Positions 1 through 9,239 are shown, counted from the stretch's first letter. The stretch is DNA of 64,000 bases from Neptunomonas concharum (GCF_008630635.1 NZ_CP043869.1:1922001-1986000), one strand, 5' to 3'. Translations and numbers: made by a program. Notes: a model not told the origin generated them from the sequence alone.

Positions 1-464
1 TGTCTTAGTCTTGCCATAGGGCCATTGCGATCCACCAGCATCGCTGCCGGTCGAAAAAAATCACCCGCCCAGATCACTTCACGCTTCACTTCAGGGTCAA
101 GCTTAAACTGAGAGCGGGAAGGCGTTGGCAGCCCTAACGATATACTATATCCGTAGGTATCCGTTGCAAAACCTAAGCGCAGCCGCTTCACCTCCTGCAA
201 GGGCCCACCCTGTACAGGCACTTCACCCGTACGCATTCGTTTGGATACTTTTTCAGGGCCCGCCCAATACGTAGAATGCAATCCACCCTCTTTTGCTAGC
301 GCATTGACTACGCCACCACCAGCCGTCTCAGCCAGTAGCCTTAGCGCTTTATAAAGGTTTGATTTGCCGGTGCCGTTTGGGCCCGTGATCACATTAAGAG
401 GCCCTAATGGAACCACTAGATTCAAAATTGAACGATAGTTATTAATCGCAAGCGCCGTCAACAT
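1..464 (-). CDS. AAA-family ATPase, RecF/SMC-like (3' end outside window)
   Basis: The reading frame starts with ATG at 464-462 and stays open to base 1, so only about 154 N-terminal residues are visible. A Walker A motif (GPNGTGKSN) lies near residues 29-37, after a beta strand and the NNYRSI turn that is typical of predicted ABC/SMC-like ATPases involved in DNA maintenance or phage defence. Walker B and the signature motif would lie outside the window. Its start is only 12 bases beyond the stop of the alpha/beta hydrolase gene, so it is probably the third gene of that operon. The exact role cannot be told from this fragment. Confidence 0.75.
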   Translation of the reverse strand, partial: MLTALAINNYRSILNLVVPLGPLNVITGPNGTGKSNLYKALRLLAETAGGGVVNALAKEGGLHSTYWAGPEKVSKRMRTGEVPVQGGPLQEVKRLRLGFATDTYGYSISLGLPTPSRSQFKLDPEVKREVIWAGDFFRPAAMLVDRNGPMARLR

Positions 465-476
465 ACAATGCTCCTT

Positions 477-1385
477 TTAGAAGGTCATCATAAGACGACG
501 AACTAACTGATAAGTTGCCTCAGGACTCTCTTGCATAAAGCAATGCCCTCCTTCTACCTGCGTTAATCGAATATGGGGATTCGCTTTTTCAGCCCGACGT
601 ACCGCCGGGGGTACAAAAGCATAGGTGTGCGTACTGTGCAAAATATGGGTGTTCACGGGCAGCTTGGCAATCGCAGACCACAGCCCTTTGGGGCAACCGG
701 CAAATATCCGAGCCTCTAACCAAGTGGGGCAACGTAGCTGCCACTCACCTGAGTCATCAGGAGCCGCCGCATGATCGATATAACTATCGAGTGCTTCATT
801 TGTCCAGCGCTTAAAGACACCTCTACCCTGCAAGTTTTGTCGTAATACTTCACGGTTAGGCCATTGACTACGCCGTCCTTTTGCTTGCTTAACGTGTGGC
901 AAGCGACGATTTAAGCCAAGCAGGCTTAAAAGCCTCATCAGGCCAATCATTGATTTTGGGTAGATCACAGGGTCTAAAAGGATATATTGATCAAATGGCC
1001 GCACTTGAGCATGTAACATTAACGTCGTTGAAACCGCACCAAAGCTATGAGCTAACGCAATAGTTGGCGGCGAAGGCCAATCCACACTGAGCGCTTCAAG
1101 TGCCGCTAAAGAGCGATCCGTCAGCATATTCCAATCATTAAATTGTTCACGCGCTGAATAATCACTATCACCATGGCCTTCGACACTGTTCAGAAACAGA
1201 TCGTATTCCGGCAGAAAGTGTTGCAAAAAGGGCCAATAGGTCAGATTAGATAAACCCGTCCCATGAAGGAAGTGAATGACAGGCTTATCATTAAAGCCGC
1301 AGCCCGGTGTCATCCACCCCCTCAGAGTAGAGCTACCATTATGGTGCTCCCAAGGAACTAGCTGTTCTTTCGCTCGACTAATCAT
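477..1385 (-). CDS. alpha/beta hydrolase
   Basis: A 302-residue soluble protein with the alpha/beta hydrolase fold. The oxyanion-hole strand HFLHGTG is at about 38-44, the nucleophile elbow AHSFGA places the likely catalytic Ser at 114, and the likely catalytic His is in EGGHCF at about 281. No signal peptide or membrane segment is seen. It starts 5 bases after the SlyD stop and is followed closely by the ATPase gene, so the three are likely co-transcribed. The substrate is unknown; the family includes esterases, lipases and C-C hydrolases, and nothing nearby narrows it. Confidence 0.85.
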   Translation of the reverse strand: MISRAKEQLVPWEHHNGSSTLRGWMTPGCGFNDKPVIHFLHGTGLSNLTYWPFLQHFLPEYDLFLNSVEGHGDSDYSAREQFNDWNMLTDRSLAALEALSVDWPSPPTIALAHSFGAVSTTLMLHAQVRPFDQYILLDPVIYPKSMIGLMRLLSLLGLNRRLPHVKQAKGRRSQWPNREVLRQNLQGRGVFKRWTNEALDSYIDHAAAPDDSGEWQLRCPTWLEARIFAGCPKGLWSAIAKLPVNTHILHSTHTYAFVPPAVRRAEKANPHIRLTQVEGGHCFMQESPEATYQLVRRLMMTF

Positions 1386-1390
1386 CAGAA

Positions 1391-1873
1391 TTAGTGGTGG
1401 TGTCCACCAACACCATGCGCATGACCGTGGGCAATCTCTTCGCTTGTTGCTTCTCGCAACTCACCCACCTCAATCTCAAAGGTTACCGTTTTACCTGCAA
1501 GCGGGTGATTGGTATCAACATCCGCCATAAACTTGCCTACTTTGATGATGCTCACCTGTCGTGCACCCTGGTCTGTTTGCACGGTGGCAACCATACCTGG
1601 CCTCCACTTTTTCGAACCCTGGAGATGTTTAACCGGCACGCGCTGAATAGCCTCTTCTTTGCGCTCACCATAAGCATCAGCAGGTTCGAGTGTTACGGCA
1701 AAAGCATCCCCCGTTTCTTTTCCTGCCATCGCCTCTTCTACTTTCGCAAACATATTATTGTGCCCATGCAAATACGCCATCGGCGCATCCTTTTCTGTAG
1801 ACTCAATAACAGCGCCATCGCTATCTTTTAATGTATAGAAAAACTGCACCACGGTATTTTCTGAAATAGGCAT
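1391..1873 (-). CDS. slyD: FKBP-type peptidyl-prolyl isomerase, SlyD type
   Basis: A 160-residue protein of the SlyD branch of FKBP prolyl isomerases, which catalyse cis-trans isomerisation and act as cytoplasmic chaperones and nickel-binding proteins. The N-terminal FKBP half (residues 1-65) contains YTLKDSDG and LHGHNNMFAKVEEAM, an insert-in-flap domain follows (about 70-125), and the chain returns with DVDTNHPLAGKTVTFE. The tail is rich in histidine (HGHAHGVGGHHH), a candidate metal-binding segment. The frame could also start at the GTG directly before the ATG; the AGGG sequence is better spaced for the ATG. It is the first gene of a probable operon with the hydrolase and the ATPase. Confidence 0.88.
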   Translation of the reverse strand: MPISENTVVQFFYTLKDSDGAVIESTEKDAPMAYLHGHNNMFAKVEEAMAGKETGDAFAVTLEPADAYGERKEEAIQRVPVKHLQGSKKWRPGMVATVQTDQGARQVSIIKVGKFMADVDTNHPLAGKTVTFEIEVGELREATSEEIAHGHAHGVGGHHH

Positions 1874-2070
1874 CACTTATAACCCTGCAAAATAATCAAT
1901 ACTCAGGATAGAAAACCCTGATAGCTAAGCACACAAACGTGCATACTTTGTTTAAACTCATCCCATAATATACTGATTTAGTATCGTTTTTTAGTACTAT
2001 ATTGGATAGCGACCTTGAAAAATGCCAGAATGGAATAACCTCCTAAAAAGAATAATCAAGGTATACATCA

Positions 2071-4584
2071 ATGAGCCAAATGGATGAAGTATTGACTCAT
2101 CTTCAGAAAGAGAATGCTGAGCTAAAACAACAGTTTCAATTCTACCGCGAGAGATACGAACTTAGTTTAGCTGCTTCTAATGATGGCTTATGGGATTGGG
2201 ACCCAAACACAAACCACCTATTTATATCTGAACGCTGGAAGAGGACCCTAGGGCTTGAGTCTGAAATCCTAGATCCTCACTTATCCATTTGGGAAAGCCG
2301 AGTGCACCCTGAGGACTTACCCGCCGTTAAAGAAGCACTGCATAACCACTTAGATGGCAAGACCGAACAGTATAGCGCTATCTATCGTATTAGAAGGCAA
2401 GATGGTTCTTACATCACCATACAAGACCGAGGTAAGGCCATATTCGATAACGACGCCAACCCGGTGAGAATGGCTGGCTGTATGACCGATATTAGCGAGC
2501 AGATTCAACAACAACTCGCGATTGAAAAGAACGAGCAACACCTTAGAACTATTCTCAATTGCATGAGCGAAGGCATCCTCGTACTCGACAAAGAAGGGCA
2601 GTTTCTTTATTCAAACCCCAGCTTCTCTAAAGTTGTCGGTTTAAGCGTAGAGCAAGTAGAAGGGAAAACACCTTTAGATCCTCATTGGCGGGTCATTCAC
2701 GCCGATGGCTCCCCTTATCCTGGCAGTGAGCATCCATCTTGGATAACGTTAAAGACCGGAAAACCGATTCATAACGATATCCAGGGCGTTTACACGCCTG
2801 ATGGAAAGCTTAACTGGATACTCGCCAACTCTGAGCCAATGTTAGCGCCATCAACAGAAAAAGAGATTCACGGTGTTGTTGTCACCTTCACTGACATTAC
2901 TGATCAGATAGAAAAAGAGAAAGAACTTAGTCTTTCTGCCAAAGTTTTTGAAAACTTGCGGGAATCCATTCTGATTTGCGATGCTCAGATGAAAATTGTA
3001 CGCGCGAATCCCGCCTTTATAGAATCCACAGGATTACATGAGTCTGTTATTCTTAGCGAGGCCATGCTTTTTCAATATGAGATGCAAGGTGGCGAGCGCT
3101 GTAAGATCTGTAATAGCGTCAAAGAAAATGGCCATTGGAGTGGTGAATGCGTTCGTATACGCAATCACCGCCAGCGCATAGACCATGTGTCGATCACTCT
3201 GACAAACGACACCTATGGGGATACGGCTTTTTACATAGTCCTCTCAAGCGATATTACACAACAAAAAGAGTCTGAACGAAAAATACAAGAACTCGCCTAC
3301 TTTGACTCCCTCACCGGTTTGCCTAACCGTTTGAATATGCTGCAAACTCTCACAGAAAAGCTGGTACACATCGATAAAAAAAACCAAATAGTTATCATCT
3401 TGATTGATATAGATCGTTTTAAAACGATTAATGACTCACTAGGTCATCTTATTGGCGATGAGCTGTTAATCATGGCTGCCAAGCGTATTAAAACAGTCAT
3501 TCGAACAAGCGACTTTGTATGTCGAATGGGTGGAGATGAGTTTATTGCAATCATCGATCATGTAAATGATCAGCAAACCTTTGAAACAACTAATCGAATT
3601 CTTCAGTCATTACGTATCCCTTACCACATCCACGGCAAGCGGATCATGATTACAGCTAGTTTAGGCATTAGCCGATCCCCCAACGATGGCCTGACGGTCG
3701 AAGAGCTGCTCAAACAAGCTGATAGCGCTATGTATCATGCAAAAGAAAACGGCAGAAACCGCGCCCAGTTCTTCGATAACGAAATTAGCAAAAATAACCT
3801 TTTCTACCTAAAAATAGAAAACGGATTACACGAAGCGGTCACTGGTGGGCAGATTTATATTCAATACCAGCCGCAATTCAATTATCAAACCCGAACCGTC
3901 ATTGGCATTGAAGCACTTATGCGCTGGAAACATCCCGAGGAAGGGATATTAAAACCTTCTGTTTTTATCCCGATAGCAGAAGAAACCGGCCTTATCACAT
4001 CACTGGGCTACTTTTTATTAGATATCGTATGTAAACAAATTGCAGAATGGCAGAAGCATATAACCAACCTACCAACGATCGCCATAAACTTATCACCCAA
4101 ACAGTTTCTAGAGCCTTCATTGGTAAAGCATGTACAGCAGCTCATTGAACATTATGAGATAAAACCAAACGCCTTAGAGTTCGAAATCACCGAAAGCGCG
4201 TTTATGCAGGAAACCGAAACAACACTCGCCAATATAAATGGGTTGGCAAACCTTGGCTGTCGCATCAGTATTGATGATTTTGGTACGGGCTACTCAAATC
4301 TTAGCTATCTAAAACGTTTTCCCATTCATATGATCAAGATCGACAAATCTTTTATAGACGATATCCGACACGATAATGATGATAAGGCCATCGTTGATGC
4401 AGTGATTCGCCTTGCAGAAGCACTCAATATCACCTGCCTCGCCGAAGGCGTAGAAACAAAAGAGCAATTAGAGATACTAAAAGGGATGGGCTGCGAGAAC
4501 ATACAGGGGTTCCTTTTCAGCAAACCCCTGCATCCTCGTCTTATAACAGAGCTCATCAAGCAACATCAGAGCGCAGATAATTAA
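2071..4584 (+). CDS. PAS-PAS-PAS-GGDEF-EAL cyclic-di-GMP protein
   Basis: An 837-residue signalling protein with no predicted membrane segment. Three PAS domains (about 20-145, 150-280 and 285-405) precede a GGDEF domain (about 410-575) and an EAL domain (about 590-830). The active-site signature GGDEF is intact at about 487-491, and an RxxD motif (RTSD) sits exactly five residues before it, the position of the product-inhibition I-site. In the EAL part the motifs EAL (about 614), NLSPKQF, EITES, DDFGTGYS and AEGVET are all kept. Both cyclase and phosphodiesterase activity are therefore possible; which one dominates cannot be read from the sequence. It is a single gene with an AAGG ribosome-binding site. 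Confidence 0.93.
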   Translation: MSQMDEVLTHLQKENAELKQQFQFYRERYELSLAASNDGLWDWDPNTNHLFISERWKRTLGLESEILDPHLSIWESRVHPEDLPAVKEALHNHLDGKTEQYSAIYRIRRQDGSYITIQDRGKAIFDNDANPVRMAGCMTDISEQIQQQLAIEKNEQHLRTILNCMSEGILVLDKEGQFLYSNPSFSKVVGLSVEQVEGKTPLDPHWRVIHADGSPYPGSEHPSWITLKTGKPIHNDIQGVYTPDGKLNWILANSEPMLAPSTEKEIHGVVVTFTDITDQIEKEKELSLSAKVFENLRESILICDAQMKIVRANPAFIESTGLHESVILSEAMLFQYEMQGGERCKICNSVKENGHWSGECVRIRNHRQRIDHVSITLTNDTYGDTAFYIVLSSDITQQKESERKIQELAYFDSLTGLPNRLNMLQTLTEKLVHIDKKNQIVIILIDIDRFKTINDSLGHLIGDELLIMAAKRIKTVIRTSDFVCRMGGDEFIAIIDHVNDQQTFETTNRILQSLRIPYHIHGKRIMITASLGISRSPNDGLTVEELLKQADSAMYHAKENGRNRAQFFDNEISKNNLFYLKIENGLHEAVTGGQIYIQYQPQFNYQTRTVIGIEALMRWKHPEEGILKPSVFIPIAEETGLITSLGYFLLDIVCKQIAEWQKHITNLPTIAINLSPKQFLEPSLVKHVQQLIEHYEIKPNALEFEITESAFMQETETTLANINGLANLGCRISIDDFGTGYSNLSYLKRFPIHMIKIDKSFIDDIRHDNDDKAIVDAVIRLAEALNITCLAEGVETKEQLEILKGMGCENIQGFLFSKPLHPRLITELIKQHQSADN

Positions 4585-4601
4585 AGCTCTACCTAGACGT
4601 T

Positions 4602-5651
4602 TCAACAAACACCTTTAGCCAACTCCTTGGTCAACATGCCTGCCGAAACCACTTTACACCCCGACGTATTCTGCCCACTCCATAGTGGAGAGAAATCAGA
4701 AGAACCTTGCTTTTCGGCGGCCGAACGCAGTTGCGTGATCTCGATCGCAGCATAAGGAAAGGTCGGAGCCGCATCACACATATATCCCAACTCCTGCATA
4801 ACGCGGTTAACAATCCCTCTTGCAGGCCTACCCGAAAAAACATTAGTCAGTGCCGTATGCTGAGCCTGACAGCTATTTAACGCAGTACGGTGCAGCGCAC
4901 TGGTCGTTGCTTCATCACATAGCAGGTAAGCGGTTCCAATCTGCGCAGCGCAAGCACCTAACGCCATCGCAGCACGAACGCCCTCACTATCAGCAATACC
5001 ACCTGCTGCAATCACGGGCAGATCAACCACTTTTACAATCTGTCGAACGAGCGCAAGCGTTCCCATCTGAGTTGAAATATCATCAGTCAAAAACATACCT
5101 CTGTGGCCACCCGCTTCTACACCTTGCGCGATAATGCCATCAACGCCCTTCGAAGCCAGCCATTGCGCTTCGGCCAATGTTGTTGCTGATGAGAGAACCT
5201 TTGTGCCCCAGCTTTTTACACGAGAGAGCAACTCATCATCCGGAAGGCCAAAATGAAAGCTAATAATCTCTGGGGTGAAGATTTCAATCGCATCCGCTAT
5301 TTCATGATTGAAAGGTACACGGCTGGCACCACCTGGCGAGCTTACAGATGAAATCCCCAGCTCTTCGAAATAAGGCTGAAGTTTCGCCTGCCACTGACTA
5401 TGTTGCTGCTCACTGTACGCAGGCATTTCATGACAGAAGAAGTTCAGATTAAAGGGACGGCTGGTACCCTTCCTGATAGCCCGAATCTCACTAACGATTC
5501 CATCGATACTCAACATACCGCACGGCAGAGATCCCAAGCCCCCCGCTTCACAGACGGCGACAACCAGCTTACTATCCTGAACACCTGCCATAGGCGCCTG
5601 AATAATAGGCAGGTCGGTCTTTAAAAGTGTTTTAAATGCTACATTCGCCAT
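4602..5651 (-). CDS. nitronate monooxygenase family protein (FMN, NPD/2-nitropropane dioxygenase type)
   Basis: A 349-residue TIM-barrel flavoprotein. The N-terminus IIQAPMAGVQD, the central GVEAGGHRGMF and the phosphate-binding VIAAGGIADSEGVRAAM segment are the conserved FMN-contact motifs of nitronate monooxygenases, which oxidise toxic alkyl nitronates. The same family also holds enoyl reductases of uncertain role. The gene is convergent with the GGDEF/EAL gene (17 bases between stops). On the other side lies the broken isochorismatase-family gene, whose stop is 33 bases upstream of this start on the same strand, so before the IS insertion the two may have been co-transcribed. Confidence 0.85.
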   Translation of the reverse strand: MANVAFKTLLKTDLPIIQAPMAGVQDSKLVVAVCEAGGLGSLPCGMLSIDGIVSEIRAIRKGTSRPFNLNFFCHEMPAYSEQQHSQWQAKLQPYFEELGISSVSSPGGASRVPFNHEIADAIEIFTPEIISFHFGLPDDELLSRVKSWGTKVLSSATTLAEAQWLASKGVDGIIAQGVEAGGHRGMFLTDDISTQMGTLALVRQIVKVVDLPVIAAGGIADSEGVRAAMALGACAAQIGTAYLLCDEATTSALHRTALNSCQAQHTALTNVFSGRPARGIVNRVMQELGYMCDAAPTFPYAAIEITQLRSAAEKQGSSDFSPLWSGQNTSGCKVVSAGMLTKELAKGVC

Positions 5652-5683
5652 TATTTCAATCCCTAATGTGCCGATCGTGTATG

Positions 5684-5901
5684 CTATTTTAGAGAGGAAA
5701 ATAGATCGCTACTATTAAGCTTAGGTAGTTTTCTGCATGCATCGAGTATCTGTCCAGAGGAGCAAACTCTACAGTACTCTTTATCTAAATTACTAATAAA
5801 GATCCAATGAATATCCTCACCGGAGAACTGTTTTCCATTGAGTGTCTGCATAGGGAAAGCAGCCGTTGTATCATGGGGGAGGTAAACATGAAAACCGAGG
5901 C
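5684..5901 (-). pseudogene. 3' part of isochorismatase-family hydrolase gene, cut off by the IS element
   Basis: Reading the minus strand from the IS edge gives GFHVYLPHDTTAAFPMQTL and continues to a TAG stop at 5684-5686, about 71 residues. This is the expected C-terminal third of an isochorismatase/nicotinamidase-like hydrolase, including the strand and DTTAAF region that follows the catalytic loop. It has lost its own start and promoter. It includes one copy of the target duplication AGGC (5898-5901). Joining base 7088 to base 5897 puts this part in frame with the 5' fragment and gives an intact 212-codon gene. Confidence 0.9.
5898..5901. repeat. target-site duplication AGGC, left copy
   Basis: The four bases AGGC directly before the left IS end match the four bases at 7088-7091 directly after the right end. 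Removing the element plus one copy restores the host reading frame. Confidence 0.88.
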
Positions 5902-5940
5902 GGTAATCCTCCCATTTTTAACTGCCGTTAAAAGTAGAAG

Positions 5941-6756
5941 TTAAGCCGCTTTCATCGGCGGCCTGCCGCCATTGGCTTTGTGTGGCCGTTCATGATTGTA
6001 AAACCATAGCCACTGCGTTGCATAATCCTGAACCTCTTCCAAGGTTTCGAACAGATGCTTACTTACCCAGCTATATCTCGCTGTGCGGTTAAAACGTTCG
6101 ATATAAGCGTTCTGTTGCGGCTTCCCTGGTTGAATATACTCAATCCGGATTGAGTGCTTACGAGCCCACTCCGTAAATTCATGACTGATGAACTCAGGGC
6201 CGTTATCGCAGCGGATAACACTCGGTTTTCCTCGCCACTCTATCAGCTGGCTCAGAGTCCTGATAACTCTTATCGCAGGCAATGAAAAGCCTGCTTCAAT
6301 CGCTAAACCCTCACGTCGGAAGTCATCCAGTACGTTGAAGAGACGGTATGTACGCCCATCCGAGAGCTGATCATGCATAAAGTCCATCGACCACACCTGA
6401 TTCTGACGCAGAGGCTGCTTTAGGGGTTCAGGCTTATGCCGATTTAACCGCCTACGAGGCCTCACTCTGAGATTTAACGCCAGTTCACAGTAAATGCGGT
6501 AAACCCGCTTATGATTCCAGACAAATCCCTTCTCGTTGCGAAGATAGTCAAAGCACAGACCAAATCCCCAGTCGGACTCCTGTTCTATCAGCTTGATCAA
6601 CCAGTCTGCGATCTCCGCATTTTCAGAGTCGAGCCTCGGGTGGTAACGATAACAGTTTTCACTGATACCAAAGGCATCGCATGCCAACCGGATGCTGATA
6701 CCTCGCGTTACTACTGCCTGTTGCGCCATCTCCTTACGGCGAGACGGCTTTACCAC
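5941..6756 (-). CDS. IS3-family transposase OrfB (DDE integrase core)
   Basis: A 271-residue rve-type transposase core. The three acidic positions sit in [18 protein letters not shown] and the [11 protein letters not shown] segment, giving the DDE triad with the usual spacing of about 35 residues between the last two. The C-terminal [15 protein letters not shown] motif is typical of this group. OrfB overlaps the end of orfA by 7 bases in the -1 frame, so the active OrfAB transposase should be made by -1 frameshifting at the A-rich stretch at 6756-6763. No frameshift or stop damages the frame. Confidence 0.95.
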   Translation of the reverse strand: MVKPSRRKEMAQQAVVTRGISIRLACDAFGISENCYRYHPRLDSENAEIADWLIKLIEQESDWGFGLCFDYLRNEKGFVWNHKRVYRIYCELALNLRVRPRRRLNRHKPEPLKQPLRQNQVWSMDFMHDQLSDGRTYRLFNVLDDFRREGLAIEAGFSLPAIRVIRTLSQLIEWRGKPSVIRCDNGPEFISHEFTEWARKHSIRIEYIQPGKPQQNAYIERFNRTARYSWVSKHLFETLEEVQDYATQWLWFYNHERPHKANGGRPPMKAA

Positions 6757-7016
6757 TTTTTTTGCAAAGCCTCTTGGACAATCTCTGCCTTAAGGCGCTC
6801 CTCCGCATACATCTTCTTCAAACGGCGGTTTTCTTCCTCAAGCTCCTTCATGCGAGCCATCAAGGAAGCATCCATGCCTCCATACTTGGCGCGCCACTTA
6901 TAGAATGTAGCTGAGCTCATACCGTGTTCACGGCACAGCTCAGGCACTGGTGTGCCTGCTTCGGCTTGCTTCAAAATCGCCATGATCTGGCTGTCGGTAT
7001 AACGTGACTTTTTCAT
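6750..7016 (-). CDS. IS3-family transposase OrfA (helix-turn-helix)
   Basis: An 88-residue protein with an N-terminal helix-turn-helix (about residues 5-45, [17 protein letters not shown] followed by [20 protein letters not shown]) and a leucine-zipper-like coiled coil ([20 protein letters not shown], about 55-75). This is the standard OrfA of IS407/IS2-like IS3 elements; it binds the terminal repeats and is fused to OrfB after frameshifting. Its promoter would lie in the right terminal 70 bases of the element. Confidence 0.95.
   Translation of the reverse strand: MKKSRYTDSQIMAILKQAEAGTPVPELCREHGMSSATFYKWRAKYGGMDASLMARMKELEEENRRLKKMYAEERLKAEIVQEALQKKW
6756..6763 (-). other. probable programmed -1 frameshift site (A7G) in the IS element
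   Basis: On the coding strand, seven A residues followed by G lie at the orfA/orfB overlap. A slip of one base back changes the orfA reading QKKW-stop into KKVVKP, which leads into OrfB. This is the A-AAA-AAG type of slippery site used by IS3-family elements. Function is inferred from family knowledge. Confidence 0.75.
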
Positions 7017-7087
7017 GCAGAATCTCCTGCGCTTAGGTTACGAGAATATTCTACTTTTGAGGACCGTTAGTTTTCGGGGGGATTACC

Positions 7088-7512
7088 AGGCCACTCGCCA
7101 CCCTCACTGTCGCATCGATAGAGTTATTACAGAGTACTCCACAGACAATAATTTCCGATATCTCTTGCTCAGATAGTATCTGCTCTAGGTCTGTGTTTAT
7201 AAACGCACAGTTCTCTGATTTCGTTACGACTAGCTCATCCCCAATTGGCGCGACCGATTGTTTGAAAGGAAAACCAGCCGAACACTGATGGTAAGGGGAG
7301 TCTAAAAATTTAGATGAATGGCGGATATGAACAACAGGGAGAGACGCATGACGCCAGCGTGCCAATAAACTCGCAATCTTTTCTTCCGCGGATGGGTTAT
7401 TTCTCTTGTATGGTGAGAAACAATCAATTGCCTGCTGTACATCAACAATGAGTAAGGCAGGTTTGCAACTATTAAACATCATCTCTTCGGTATGAAAATT
7501 ATCCAGTGTCAT
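7088..7512 (-). pseudogene. 5' part of isochorismatase-family hydrolase gene, cut off by the IS element
   Basis: This part encodes about 141 residues of an isochorismatase/nicotinamidase-like hydrolase before the frame runs into the IS and stops at 7051. The likely catalytic Asp is in LLIVDVQQA and the Lys in VVTKSENCAF. The nucleophile loop reads GVLCNNSIDATVR, with Ser where the catalytic Cys usually stands and a Cys three residues earlier, so activity of the ancestral enzyme would have been uncertain. The frame continues exactly into the fragment at 5684-5897 if the IS and one AGGC copy are removed. It is divergent from the sodium/alanine symporter gene. Confidence 0.9.
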
Positions 7513-7713
7513 ACTCCTTATCGTAAAAAGTCATTTTATACTCTAATTTTTCGGCTATTTTTCCTCTAAAAGCAATAGAACGTTTAAATAAATTGCGATT
7601 TCTTCCCAAAAAGAACCGATAAATTGAAAAGGTTCTCTTCTCCCCTCTCGATAGAATATTTCCCACAATAATTCTAACAAGCGTGTACACGCCCCTTCAC
7701 GGAGATGTGATTT

Positions 7714-9219
7714 ATGCAATCAATTGTCGACTCTATTAATGGAGTTATCTGGAGCCCTTTCTTAGTCTATTTATGCCTTGGTGCGGGCTTATTTTATTCT
7801 ATTCGAACTCGCTTTGTTCAAGTTCGTATGTTCACAGAGATGTGGCGCTTACTTTTTTCTGGCGAAAGCTCTGAAAAAGGTATTTCTTCATTTCAAGCGT
7901 TAGCGGTTTCCTTATCTGGACGTGTGGGTACAGGTAATATTGCCGGGGTGGCGGCAGCTATCGGTTTTGGTGGTCCGGGTGCTGTTTTTTGGATGTGGGT
8001 CGTGGCTTTTTTAGGTGCAGCTACTGCTTACTCAGAGTCCACACTGGGCCAGATATACAAAGAAGAACACGAGGGTCAATACCGCGGCGGGCCAGCTTAC
8101 TATTTCGAGAAAGCGATGGGACAAAAGTGGTTTGCTTGGATATTTGCAATCGCAACACTTATTGCATGTGGTTTTTTATTACCCGGTGTTCAATCAAATA
8201 GCATTGGCAACGCAGTAGAAATTGCTTTTGGTTCCGGGCAGATGATCAGCACATCAATGGGCGACATCAGCTTTACGAAAATCCTGACAGCAATCGGAAT
8301 TGTACTCGTACTGAGCTTTATAATATTTGGTGGCGTTAAACGTATTGCTCACTTTACTCAGATTGTCGTGCCTTTTATGGCTCTGGCATACATCGTCATT
8401 GCATGTTCTGTTGTAGCCCTGAATTTAGAGCAAGTACCTATGGTGATTAGTTTGATTATTGGTGACGCTTTTACACCTATGGCTGGTATGGGGGCGGCCA
8501 TTGGTTGGGGAGTGAAGCGAGGCGTTTTCTCTAACGAGGCGGGTTTAGGTACAGGACCACATGCTGCTGCAGCCGCCGAGGTGGATCACCCTGCACAGCA
8601 AGGCTTAGTTCAGGCGTTTTCGGTTTATATTGATACCTTATTTGTATGCTCTGCTACTGCATTTATGATTATTATCACAGGGTCATTTAATGTGCACGGC
8701 GCAGGCGATGCATTTTTAGTTCAAAACTTAGCTAGCGATGTTGCAGCAAGTAGCCCAGCCTTTACACAGATCGCAGTTGAGAAAGTTATTCCTGGTGTAG
8801 GCCAGCCATTTATTGCGCTCGCCCTTTTCTTCTTTGCTTTTACCACATTACTGGCTTACTACTACATAGCCGAAACCAATCTTGCTTACTTAAAGCGAAC
8901 CATTAATATTCCAGGTTTAGATTTCTTCCTTAAAGTCGCTCTATTGTCTGCAACATTTTACGGCACCATTAAAACTGCAAACCTTGCCTGGGGTTTAGGC
9001 GATGTCGGCGTAGGTATTATGGCGTGGTTAAATATCGTTGGTATTTTACTTATCTTTTTCATGTCTAAACCCGCATTAAAAGCACTGAAAGACTATGAAG
9101 CCCAACGTAAAGCGGGAGTAAAAAGATACACCTTCGACCCACGTAAACTAGGTATTGAAAATGCCGACTTCTGGGTAAAGCGTTGTGAAGAAGAAACTAA
9201 CAAAACAAAAGTAGACTAG
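7714..9219 (+). CDS. sodium:alanine symporter family protein (AGCS)
   Basis: A 501-residue inner-membrane protein with about ten to eleven hydrophobic segments. The family signature region SLSGRVGTGNIAGVAAAIG followed by GGPGAVFWMWVVAFLGAAT (about 68-108) and the VFSNEAGLGTGPHAAAAAE motif (about 272-291) identify the alanine or glycine:cation symporter family. Members take up alanine or glycine, usually with Na+, which suits a marine cell. The start ATG has GGAG about 9 bases before it. It stands alone, followed by an inverted repeat at 9240-9270. Confidence 0.93.
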   Translation: MQSIVDSINGVIWSPFLVYLCLGAGLFYSIRTRFVQVRMFTEMWRLLFSGESSEKGISSFQALAVSLSGRVGTGNIAGVAAAIGFGGPGAVFWMWVVAFLGAATAYSESTLGQIYKEEHEGQYRGGPAYYFEKAMGQKWFAWIFAIATLIACGFLLPGVQSNSIGNAVEIAFGSGQMISTSMGDISFTKILTAIGIVLVLSFIIFGGVKRIAHFTQIVVPFMALAYIVIACSVVALNLEQVPMVISLIIGDAFTPMAGMGAAIGWGVKRGVFSNEAGLGTGPHAAAAAEVDHPAQQGLVQAFSVYIDTLFVCSATAFMIIITGSFNVHGAGDAFLVQNLASDVAASSPAFTQIAVEKVIPGVGQPFIALALFFFAFTTLLAYYYIAETNLAYLKRTINIPGLDFFLKVALLSATFYGTIKTANLAWGLGDVGVGIMAWLNIVGILLIFFMSKPALKALKDYEAQRKAGVKRYTFDPRKLGIENADFWVKRCEEETNKTKVD

Positions 9220-9239
9220 TTAAAGAGGTAGTTCCTTTT

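Larger units (their letters stand above)
5902..7087 (-). mobile_element. IS3-family insertion sequence (1186 bp), probably IS407 group
   Basis: The ends were set from the sequence. Both termini read GGTAATCC inward (left GGTAATCCTCCC, right on the other strand GGTAATCCCCCC), and imperfect similarity continues inward to a shared AAAAGTAGAA. The element is flanked by the 4-base direct repeat AGGC (5898-5901 and 7088-7091), the duplication length typical of the IS407 group. It contains orfA and orfB in the usual overlapping arrangement, both on the minus strand and apparently intact, so it may be active. Its insertion broke an isochorismatase-family gene. I cannot give an ISfinder name. Confidence 0.93.

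Noticed and set aside
1391-1876. GTG start one codon before the SlyD ATG
   Set aside because: The AGGG site is better spaced for the ATG, and the extra Met adds nothing conserved.
5915-7074. Earlier guess of IS ends at the TTTT repeats near 5915 and 7071
   Set aside because: The outer GGTAATCC repeats with the AGGC duplication fit better and restore the host gene frame exactly.
7499-7690. 63-codon open frame upstream of the broken isochorismatase gene
   Set aside because: It has no ribosome-binding site or protein-like character and overlaps the start of the real gene; it is probably just promoter sequence.
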